A program made the translations under genes and the position numbers. The notes beneath the pieces were generated by a model, which saw only the letters and a program-made list of their open reading frames with translations, was not told the origin of the DNA and did not search any database. A stretch of 64,000 nucleotides of DNA. Origin: Opisthocomus hoazin. Lineage: Eukaryota; Chordata; Aves; Opisthocomiformes; Opisthocomidae. The stretch covers positions 8,680,001 to 8,744,000 of the forward strand of contig NC_134434.1 in the NCBI RefSeq assembly GCF_030867145.1. Reading direction: 5' to 3'. This document shows, in pieces, positions 34,801 to 46,800 of this stretch. Position 1 is the stretch's first letter. Each line of letters starts with the position of its first letter.

Positions 34801-37800
34801 CGGCATATCTCAGAAACACCGAAATAAGACAAACAGTTCTTCAGTAAAGAAAAACCTACAGCAAGCAGCAGAGCACCAGGCAGGCCAGGCCTGGGCCAGC
34901 AGTTCCCGAGCTGGAAGCGGTGCAGCTGACAGTGACTAACCCCCTTCCCGAGACGACACAGGACAGGGACATGAAGAGGCATCTCCCTGCTCTGACAGGT
35001 GAATTCACACGAAATTAAGACTAGTAGAGAAGTGCAAGCTATTACACCCACTCGCTTCCCGAGGAGACACCCAAAGATGACATCAAACTCTTGCCAGGGC
35101 ACAAGGCTCCCTCCACTCACCACCACTGCAGTCACACACAGCTCTGTCAGCAACAGCAGTAAGCGTGAGACAGCCTAGGGCTGCTGTTCAAGCACAGGAT
35201 GGAAACACACTACTCGTAAGCACCCCACTGTAGCACGGGAGCAAAGCACAGCTAGGGATGCCACAGGAGAGCCAGGAGCATCGCCAAGCAGAGCCTATGC
35301 AGCCATTCTCTGTGTGTAAGTGGATCCAAGCAGTGTTTGCTCTCCACTTAGCGAGGCACAAGCGCTCAGAACAGCCCTGGGCAGGTCCCTGATAGATGGC
35401 TTATTCCTCCTGCAAGTCACACAAAGACTACAACAAAGAAACCGTCACATAAAAACCACCTAGTCCTTAATATAGAAGCAGGTTTCCTAACTCAACCCCA
35501 GAGCAGTTCCAAGAATGCCTTGAGTAAGAAGCTGCCGATTCACCACTGGTTCCTGTAACCTCCTCCCCGCCCCCACATCGCACAGCTTCGCTGCCACTTG
35601 CAGTTACAGCTCCGGCTCGGGGCTGGCACTGCCCTGACCCGGCGGCGGCACCGGCCCCACCGTGGCTCACCACCCGCTGAAGAAGGGCAGGACCCCCGAC
35701 GCAGGGGGCTCCGGAGCCGCAGAAAGCACCCGAGTGGCGCAGAGACTCGGCAAATTCTGCCACCAGACAGGATGGCTGCTGCGTGGTGCCCGGCCCGGCC
35801 GCAGCACGAGGCTCCCAGCAGCAGGCCAGGGCTCTGCCTGGGGAAGCAGCTACGAGGAACACGCTTCCTCACTATTTCTAAGCAGTCACGCGGAAGCCCT
35901 AAAGCCTTTATGGTGTCTCTGGCTTTACGGCCACCTGGCAGGATCTGCTCAAACAGTGACTCACCTTTCCAGAAAGGGGAAGCGCAGTTTCCCAGCCGCC
36001 ATTCAGTTGCAGTCATGCAGGTTTACCTCGCAGCAAACAGCCACCTGCCCAGCACTCTGCCGCCCAACATTTGCAGGGAAGGGACCCTAATGCTGAAGGA
36101 CGTACCTGTGTCACCCACGGCACCACACCCAGAAATGCAGCAGAAGACAGGCAGACGTGCCCTGCTGCGGGTAGGCTGCACGATGTTACACCCGGCAAAG
36201 CCCCTCTCCTCGCAAAGGTTTGCATTTCCTACTCAACGCTCTGCTGCAGCTGCACTTGCACCAAACCGGCCTAAGGACAGTCGCAGCCCTGGTGGGAATA
36301 CGCACTGCGGGAAGTTGTGCATGAGGATGCAAAAGGTTTTAAGAGGAGCTGGAAGGGTGTACAAACAGCAGCCACAGCGTTTGGTGTAAAGGGTGTCTTT
36401 CATCTTAGTCCAAAAGGGAAGTACTAATGGGCACTACTTGCTGCTAGGGATCTCACGTCCTCTTCCAGGAGCCAGACTCCATGTGCAACTGCCCTTCATC
36501 TGTCTGCAGGGTTTCCTCCTTTTCCCTCTTCTGCCCTGTCCTCTCTTTCACACACACTATGCGACTCCTGCAGAAGGAAACCGGATGAATCAAACATGTG
36601 CCAAAGGGCAGAGCATGCCAGAGAAGGGAGCTACAAGCTGATCCTTCCAGCATCCCAAAGAGGAAACAGAAAGACGGCAGCAAATATCTCCGACTGTCCC
36701 TCCTGCCAAGCATGGGAGCTGCTGAACTCCTCGAGCCTGGTATCCCCCTCTCAAAGAGCAGACCGTACAGCAGATAGAGCCCAAAGCACTTCCACGAGAA
36801 GGCACAGCTGGCCCAAAAAGCGATTGACTGCCACGTGCACTTTGGTAGCTTGGAAAAGCAGCCCATGCGTTCCGAGCTCAATCCATGCCAAACCACAAAA
36901 TCCCACTCGGAGTCAGCAGTGCCCAGCAAGAGGAGGAACCTGTGAACCACAGATCGCCTGAGCACGTGCTTCCTGGAAGACAGACCACACAAGACTTCCC
37001 AGGCAGGCAGGCACCTCCTGAAGCTGCCCTGGGCTCAGATAAGGGTTTTACTGCACGAGAGTTACCGATCTCACCGCCGGAGAGGCACAACACTTGGTAG
37101 AAAGGTTTGTAATTTCAACACAGGGGCAGCCTAGTAACACTCACGTGTTTTCTTTAGTCAAGAGAAGGCCTACTCAGCAGCTTTCTCTCCCTATCACCTC
37201 TGAACCTTCTTCCGAACAGCCCTGCAGGAAGCTGGGCAGATAGAGGCATTCCCACAATCATTAACTGCCAGTCTCCTTAAACAAACAACGGGAGAACAAC
37301 TCCGGAACAGGAACAGGCTGGATCCCGGGGGCCGCATCCTTCCCCCGTTCAGATCAGACACGTGCTGCAAACAATGGAAGTGCCCCCCAGCACGCTGCAA
37401 AGCCAGCTGGGGACGCCTGCACGCTAATTAGTGCCAGAGCGGGTACGCTTACAGTAACAGAGCTGCCCCCGGGGACCCGTGAGCCATCACCGGAAGTGAC
37501 ACAGGGACGCGGCGCAGAGCTCTGCCTGCAGAAGATTCAAGTGACAGAAGATGCTGTGGAACACGGCAAAGATGTCCCAGCCTAGCCGAGGGCCATGCCT
37601 AACCACGAGACCCAGTCATTTTGTGAGGCGTTCCGCTGGCACAGTCACGTGAATCAGACTTCTCAAAAAAACCCCCACCAAATCCTCAATTAAGTAGACT
37701 TCCTAAACTATTTGCATTATTAAAATCTACTACTAAGTAATCAAATACTTACTACTGCGCATAAAGTAGGAGAACAAGAGAGTCAAGGACTGGATTTTCT

Positions 37801-40800
37801 GGAAGGAAAATTTAGAGACACAACCAGCAACAACCACTTAGGGGAAAATATTCATGCTTTGGTCAAGGTGGCATTGGGCTTGTGAAAACTGCACTAAATC
37901 TACCCAGCAAGAAAGAATCTGGGGTCTTCTACAGAAGACCATGATGGCAGCATTAATTATTTTTGTTTATTAACTACAATTGTTAAGCAACATTCATTTC
38001 TCAGCAACTTCCCCTCCAGCTGCCTCCAGCTCCCAGAAGGCACATGGGTGCATTTATTCACCATGCGGCACTTTCCTGTATGCCGTAAACAGAAGCTGGT
38101 ACAAACTCCTCACCACCTGGATCATCCCCACAAAGACCTGCTGCCAAGAGAACACGGCGCCCAGGACCACTGGGGAGTCACCACCAGCAAGCTCTCTGCT
38201 TCTGCTGCAGATCCCACTCTGGGGTCCCTGACACAGTCATGGCTTCTTGTTGCTGGAACTGGCAAGGGGGATACAAGAAACTGAATCACAACTGTTACTG
38301 CGACCACAAACACATCCAGATGCTTCCTTTCCTTTCACATCAAGGTCCATATCAAGACAGTGAGTTGCTGTCACCACAGGGACAATTCTTGTACAATCTC
38401 TGGGGCTCTATTTGAATCAGAAATCCATAGGCAAGACATGACTTTGCATGGTTGTCCCCTGAGTGATTCAAACCATCCAGGTTTATGCAAGCCAGCTGTT
38501 TGAACCTTGGATGAGTATTTGGATGTTAAGTCTAGACTCGGCACACAGCCGTCCCCTCTCTCGTTGCACAATCCAAACACATGCAAGTCTCAAACGCCTT
38601 CTGAACACGTCCTCTTGGGAAATGGACTTCTTACCTTTGGCATGGAAAGTCCACCCGGCCCTAGAGTACTCCTGCAGCTGGACCCTCTCCTGCTGGTGAA
38701 GGTAGCAGACCTCACTGTAAAACTGGCGTTCAATGTAAACATAGGCAGCAGGGATGGCACCCGCCACCCCTTTGGCACCAAAAAACCCATTCACCTCCGG
38801 TGAGGCCAGAAGAATCCGATACTCAGCCCTAGTGCCCAGAATGAGGTCCATGTAAGCTTGTGTCAGGTTGAAGTAGCCAGTGGTAAGGTATATCCTGGCA
38901 TCCCGCTCAGCCTCTGTCAGCAGCGTCTCTGTGACCATCTCATCTATTTGAATCCCAAAAGGTTTCATCTGGATTAAGGGATAGATCCAGGTGTCAGGTT
39001 CTGGTTTCAGACCCCCAGATGCTTGAGAGCCTTTGTGGGACAACAAGGAGGTGCCTTGCTGGCTGCTGTGGAAAGTCTTTGTGTGAAGGAGTTCTTGTCG
39101 TGTCCTGGCAGAGTTGATCACCTCCATGACTCTTCGATTTGCTATCTCACAGTAAGCCATCTTGTCTCCTGCAGGAAAACCACAAGAGATCATGTCTGAG
39201 ACCTGAAGGTGCAGAGCTACGCATCACCTATTATGTAGTGGGAAAAACTACTGACAGGACACCAACATCGGAACAAAAACAAGCTAACACAAAACCTATA
39301 CAACTTTCTTCCCTAAGTCTCAAAAATACATGTTTTAAGGTTAGCAAAGCTACATTACAGAAGAAAAACATTCAACTTGAAGAGGGGTAAGAAACTCAAC
39401 TAGCAGCAGCTAGAAAAATCCACTGAGAAATGAAAAGACCAGGTCAAAGCTAAAATGGTCACCAAGAACTGGAACATACAAAATAACCTACTGCCCGCAG
39501 TCTAAGCTCACATCACACAGCAGTGCACAAGGCCAGGACTAAAACTTCGTATGATGCAATCAGCCTGACAGACATACGCCCTTCTCTGCCCACTTCAACA
39601 CTTGCTCTCAGCCCTCCTAATTCAATATTCTTTTGATTCCCAGAATACACTCAACTACAAAATACTAATTACCAAAAATACATTCATGAAACTTTCAGAA
39701 TATGTACACAAAGAACATGCAGAATTATAAGCATTAATATGAAAAATAGAAGGAACCTTTCAAGCAATGTAAGTTCTAGTTTAAGGTCATAAGCAGCAGA
39801 ATTATGAAGAAGCAGTGAGACAGTGACGGAGGAACTTTTAGCCTTTGCACTCTCTGCCAGATCAGCTGGTGACAGCCACCATGCTAGGAACCCTCTGACC
39901 GATCCAGTCTCAAAACTCTAGTGATTTTTATTTTGATTTTAATAACGGATGGCACAGAAATGGGTCACCCTGCAGTCTGTAAACAATGCCCAGACACTCA
40001 GCAATTCACGGATGGATAGAGTTCAAGTCATCCTTAAGCCCTGGCTGTCCCTCCCCTCCCCTGGGTCACGCCACCCAAGCAAGTAAGACAACTCCCTCCT
40101 ACCTTGGTATGGGTGTACCATCCCCTCCATCATCTGGACTGTATCATCCCGCTGTAACTGCAGAGACACATCCCCAATCGCATCCACTAGCTCTGTGAAG
40201 AAGTCTGCAATCTCAGGAGAGTCCTGCAGGAGAACATAGCGGTCCTGACGGTTGGTGAAGTACAAATCACTCAGGTTTGCGCTAGGAGAGAAAAAGAAGA
40301 GTTCCAGAACAGAGCACAGGCATATGATACTGAACACCCCAGCCCAGGTTACAGATCTCACTCTGCACATAACTGGACTAAAGTACAAATTGGCCATTTC
40401 CTTCTGAATCATGAGAAATCTTTCCTTTTTCCTTTTGAGAAAGACTCTTTCATATAAGAATCTCATGTGGAAGAGCAATGGTTTCTCTCCCATCTCAGAA
40501 GAGCATTGACATAATCACTACGAAAAGACCAGACGACAATAACGAAGTTCAGACAACACCGGTAGCATGCACAACCTTGCCTCAAAACCTCAGCCAAACG
40601 AACCACAGCAGGGCCTGAAGAGGCAGGACTCACCCGCTCAGGATCACATTATCATCAAAGAGGTAGACCTTGATGTGCTGCAGTCCAATGGTCTCATTAA
40701 AACGCTCTGGAATCAGGAGCCTGAGAAGCCCACGCAGGTTTGGGGTGTGGAAGAGGGACACACGGACTTGCTCGGGGAATCGCTGCAGCAATGGAATTAG

Positions 40801-43800
40801 CATTGTTCGAGAATTCTTCCTGCCTGGGAGACAAGGGGAGTTTCACACACAGGACAACACCAGACAGGGGATACAGCACGGCAGCTCCTCAGCTAGAAGC
40901 TGATTACAGAACGAGTGCCCCTCTCATACGCTGGCACTGGACGTATTTTCCTTTTTTCTCTTTTTTTTTCCCCCAATCGCTTTCATTTGCACTATATCAG
41001 TACTGAAACTGACACCCAGAACTGTAAGTTCTTTGACAAATGGACCTTGGAAACGGTCACTGAGCAGGTCCAACACCATTCAAGCTTCTTAATTAAGACA
41101 CACCTAGCACAGTTAACTCATGCTACAAAAAGTCACCACAAAAGTTTCCGGTTAAGCGTACTGCCACTTCCAACAATTCCCACCTTCCTTTAAAAATGGA
41201 AATATGAAAGAGTATGATGAGTAAAGGCAAATGCACTGACAAGTGAACTGAGCCAACAAGAAAGCACAAGTTGCACAGAGCAGAGTTTGGCCTTTCTCGC
41301 TGCTACCACCTATTTTTGGAAGAAAAGCTGCTCAGCTTGGAGATTTTCTGGGAATAAGTAGTTACTGGTATACACAAAGCCAGTTTTTAAAAGGTATGAT
41401 TTCAGCAAGTAGGTCCAATTGGTCAAGACGGCCTCTCTGAAAAAGGGTTTATCCAGCCTAACTGTAAAATAAGCCTTTGAAGAAATCAAATCATCATCAT
41501 ATGTACCCCGAGATCCCCTGGTGTAGTCCAGAAGAATGGAAACTCTGAGGTTAGATGATCCTTTTGCTTGCAGTGATTTCTCCAGTGTTTCTTCTAAGCA
41601 ATCCACCTGCAGAGAGAGATTCCTCTACTCACTACAGAAAGCAAATAAAGCTTCATAAGGAAAGTGTTCAGCAGCCAGGAGGCTGGTGGCCATGAAAGCT
41701 TCCACACCCTCCCACGAGTCTTTCCTAGTCATGCAAAACACTGCTAGTTTAGACTTTGCATCCGCCAGACTGGCAGCCTACTCTGTCAGCCTAAAGCAAT
41801 ACATCAAACACATTCTTCGAGCCTCTGAAGAGCAATTATTATTAGCAGAAAGAGTCCCAACATCATTCCCAAATCACAGATTTGCATTACCAAGGAGAAA
41901 TCTTGGTAGGAGTTCACAAATGATGCAGAGGCAGTTTTGCTCCTTAACTTCAAGGCTGTTTGTCACATGCAAATTCAAACCCTGTGTACAAGCCCAGACA
42001 AAGCCAGGCACAAAACCCTTGCAGGACTCTCTCCACCTTTACCCTGCTGCGGAGTTGCATTGTAACTTAAGAAACTGGCCAAGGTCAGGCTTCTCCCTAA
42101 AGGTCTCGGGTAACGCTTTTATTGCTAGAGGGAAGAACAGGAAACAGAAGAGATAAACAACATGAAGCAAAACTGACCTCTGTCTTTAATGCAGAGAGCT
42201 AACACTGCATCTGCATACTGTACCTGGAGGACAAAACATAGCACTACATACTTACAACTTTAATCGTGTTCAGGAAAAATTCCAGAAAAAAGAAAAATTC
42301 TCCACGATCCCACAGTCCTGCGCAAACCCTTTGAACACTACGCCAGTAACCTCTAACAGCCTGAAGCATCCAGGCTCATCATCCCCTGAAGAAGTTCAGC
42401 AGTTCCACAGCTCTGCACTAGGCCTAAAACAGGAGCGCCATACGCCTCCCTTCCAAATTTCTCCCTCCCCCACCCCACATACAAGTACACAAAGGCAGCC
42501 AGGAACCCTAGAAAACCGCCCAGGAGAGGAGAGAACACATGTAAAGTGAATCCCTACAGGAAAGTTATCAGGACGTTACAAGCTCACACACTGCACCTCC
42601 CACACACCTCCTGTACCTGCAGGAACAGGATGCTTTTTGCAAAGGCAGGCATTTTCTCTCTGCATTCACTTTCTCCCCTTGCCAAACCCTTTCCACACTC
42701 ACCAGCTCCTGTTCAAGGAGCCCCGTTCCCAGGTATAGTGAAGCCATCACCACTCGACGCTTGGCTGTTTTTATCTGCACCTGGAAGTAGCAGAAAATAA
42801 GTTTGGTGTCATCCTCGGTCACCAGGAGCTAATGGCCCAGACCACGGAAGAGCTGTGGTTCCCCCGAGGAGGATCACTTTAGCCTCATCACAGCATGGTC
42901 TCCCTTGCCTTGCAGAAGGAAAGGCAGAAGGATAACACACTGACAGCAAGGACGTGAAACACACCCGTCTTTACTGAGCAACACCAGCACCACTGCTGCA
43001 TCCAAAAACCAAGACAGAAATCAATGCTTTCTGGAAAACTGAGGAACACACTCCGGTAGCTAGAACTATTACAAGAGCAGCTACCAGGCAGTAGCTGCCA
43101 CACTGGGATTGTATCAGTACTGGCAACCCCAGCTTTCATTCTGCAACTGCTTTAACCCTTTGTATCCATTCTGTGAACTAGCTGGAACCTAGAGACCTTC
43201 GTTTACAGAGCTGTCCTCCTTCCCCCTGTCCTCGCCACCAACGGATGTCATGGGGGGGAGCTGCTGTCTCCACGGCCCACCCAAGCCTTGTTCTCCAACA
43301 GCTTACCACGGCGATCGGAGATCACGTTTCAGAAGTACTGGAAATTGCTTTAAATATGCATTGTGAAAAGCCTCAGGCAACTGAGCTAATCCAAGAAATC
43401 CTCACCTCAGCCCTACTCCTTACCTAAGGGACGCAATGTTACAGGACTCGCGCTGTGAGGACCTAAGCGACCTTGGGAGGGACTGAGGGAGCTGTGCTGG
43501 GTTCGTATCGCAGAGGAGGCTGGGGGGCTGACCTAACAGAAGCCTGCAACTACTGGAAGAGTGGCTACAAAGATGGTGGAGCCAAACTCTTCATGGTAAT
43601 TACAGCTGAGCAGCAGCCACAGGCAGCTTTGGAAAGTTCAGCTGTGACATCAGAAAAAAACTGGTAAACTACTAAGATGGCACAGCACTGGAATTGCTTA
43701 CCCCGAGGCAGAACCTCCAACCTCGGCTGTTTTCAAGACTCAGCTGGCCAAAGCCTGCCTGACCTCATCTAGATGACAACAACCCTGTTGCAAGTAGAAG

Positions 43801-46800
43801 GTGGACTGGTAAGCTGCAGGTGCTCCTTCCTAACAACTTGTCTATGATTCTGCATAACCACTGCAGCTTCCAGCCCCCAAAATCCACTCCCGCAACTTGG
43901 AACCTGCAACTCACCTTCAAGAGTTCATAGAACTCAGCTGGGGACGAAAGCACCTTGACATGCGAGCTGGAGATCCCAAACTCCGGCACCAGATTCCTGA
44001 TCCACTGGAACCTGTGTGCTCCTTCTGGACAAAGGGAACACGGCGGGGCCGTGATCACAGGAACCGGAGGGGTAAGCAACGGGGCTAGGAGAAGCCATGA
44101 CGATCTGTGAAAAGAAAGTTGGAGAAGTTCTGTACGATGGAGCCTTCGCTTCCCACAAGCAGCCTCCGGTAGGCAAAGCAAGAGCTGCAACCGGGGCCAA
44201 TACAGTGTAAGGACCCACGATGGTAACAGTGCCTTTCCCTTTCCATAATCCCAGCTGAACCGCCAAATCCATATCTAGAAATAGAAAAACACAAGAAAGC
44301 AGGTGGGAGAACAGATCTTAACATCATCAGCTCCTTCCTCTTATCGGCAGGGGAGACGAGAGGAAACTACTCTTCCATCAGAACAGGAACGCAAGAGAGG
44401 AAACAGGCTGGAAGCTGAGGAACTGAGGATGGGAACTCTCCCAGCCACCCACAAGCCAGACGTCCAGCGGTGCCACCGTGGTACCAGCTACCCCTCTAAT
44501 CAGTCACTTCTAAATTGCCGTTATCACACACGCGTCAGCTTTGCCATGGCGACAGTCACGTCCAGCTCAGCTCTCAGCTGGGCTAAAGATTCGTTGTTTT
44601 AATTTCAGGTAAAGACATCTTAAAAATCACACTACTCTAAAAGTTCCTTAACAAAACAGAAAAATGCCTCAACCCCTCAAACATATCCAAAAAAAGATCT
44701 GCAACACGCAGAGCGGCCAAGGGCAAGTCCTAGCCAAAGCAACGAAGTCCCATCCCCAGAATGGCCTACGAAAGGATCGAGGTGCTTCAACGGGTCAGAG
44801 CCGAGAACCACAACTGAGGAACACCAGGTAGCCCTCCACGACGCCACTTGCATTCTGCACAAGTACTAAAAGAAGGTCAAGACTTCTCTTGCAAGCTTCA
44901 AAGTAACTGTAAGGGAAATGGCAGGAAGCCCATTCTTACAAAAAAATTTCAGAACAAATTTAATTCCTTTGAAGTCACTTCGGGAAGAAACCAACTCACT
45001 GCTAACAGTCATGCTTCAGGGGGTGACAAGAAGCAAATGGCATCCTTCCTCCTCTGGAGGCTTCATGCATGCAAATCCATCAAGTCATACAATAACCCTG
45101 GTAGGAGTCCGTCCACATGACAAAACCACATTTCAGCACAATTAGCAGCAGCTGCTCCCATGAGATCCAGGAATCCACGGGCAAGGGACTGAACTACAGC
45201 CCCAAACCTGACAGAGAACACTCTGGCCCGCAAGTCCTACTCGTGGGAGTCGGGCTTGCTGTCAGGACAGCACCAAGGTGGCTGGTGCCAGCCCCGAGGA
45301 ACGCCAAGGCCCCCGGGCCAGCAGGCAGCCACCACCCTGTGACCCATCCCCACGCATTCTGCCACCACCACGTACCAAGAAGAAACTTGATTATGACTTT
45401 ACCAGAACTTGTTACAAGGAACTTTTAGGTTTTACCACAATCCAAAGCCCAAATTACCACAGATTCCAGGAATATGATTTCACTCCTTTGCTTCATGATA
45501 AAACACTGGATCTTCGCAAGGTTTCCGAACACCCTTACGCAGAAGCCAGGCAGTTTGCAGTTGCGTTTCCTGGAAAATCCACTAGTTTGTCACCGACTAT
45601 TCATCGCATCAGAAATCTGAGTCAACTTGTGCAAGAATTCCTAGGATGGCAGTTTTCAACAGATCATGTGGGCCAGGCTCAAGCTTGACACCCACAAGTT
45701 TTACAGATTACCAACACAGGCTGTTAAACACAATGGAAATAGCCCATCAAAGATGGTTAAAAAACAAAACAAAACAAAAGGCAGAAAATAAATAAAAGAA
45801 ATCCTGTTTTTCAAGCACACTCTAGTCAATCTTTATAGAACCCGAGCAGGACCTCTGCGCGTCTTTGCTCGACTCGCGTCTCGAGGCACAGGCACACGCT
45901 GGGAGCAGAGACCCACTGCTACGCTACTGCCAAGCGAGCACGGCAAACCGAGCACGGAGGACTGAGCTACACAAATTCAGACTAGCATCCAAAAATACTT
46001 TTTTTTAAAAACAACAAAATGCACAGCTTGCAGAGCAATAACAAAGGCAGGGCTACAGCCCAGCCCCGCCAATTACAGATCGCGTTCTCTGGAATTATTC
46101 CCACTGAGGTAACAGTGGCAAATTTTATGCATTTTATGAAAACAGTCGATCAGCAAGAGGAGATAAATGTTTTCCTTATCATTCCATTGGTCAGCCCTGG
46201 CCAGTTATACTTCCAGGAGCCAGCAGAGTGGCCGAGAAGCCACTTCCCAGAAACATGATTCCACGAAGCCATTTTCTGGCAATGAATACGAAAACTGCAA
46301 GTTAAACTGCATCCTCACTCCTACGTGGCCCAACGCTGGGTTTCTGGATCGAGCAGGCGCTCTTCCGGCAGTCCTTCCCGGTGCTGCTGAGGGAGTAAAA
46401 TCGATCTGCGTCACCAGCACTATTTGGTATGAGCCTTCCGATTAACTTCATACAAGTATTGATATCCACTAATTCCATACTCTGGATTTTTTACTGCCTA
46501 CGCAATTCAGAGTGTATCTACACTGCTTGATCTTTTAATCCAATACTGAAATTTTAGAACTTCTTTAGTGTTGAGAGCTGAAGGCTTTTGTGATTATCAA
46601 ATAAAGCAGTATTTTGCTCCAGCCAACAGTAACAATGGCACCGCAGCCGTCTGCCAAAGCGGCAGCTTCTACGCACCGGAGACTGAAAATAGCTCAAGTG
46701 ACTACCCAAGTATGACACCATCCTTTCAGCAATCAGAAACCGTGTAACGTTATGAAGAAATCGTCAAAATTCCATGCTTCAACAAACCAACTTTCAGAGA

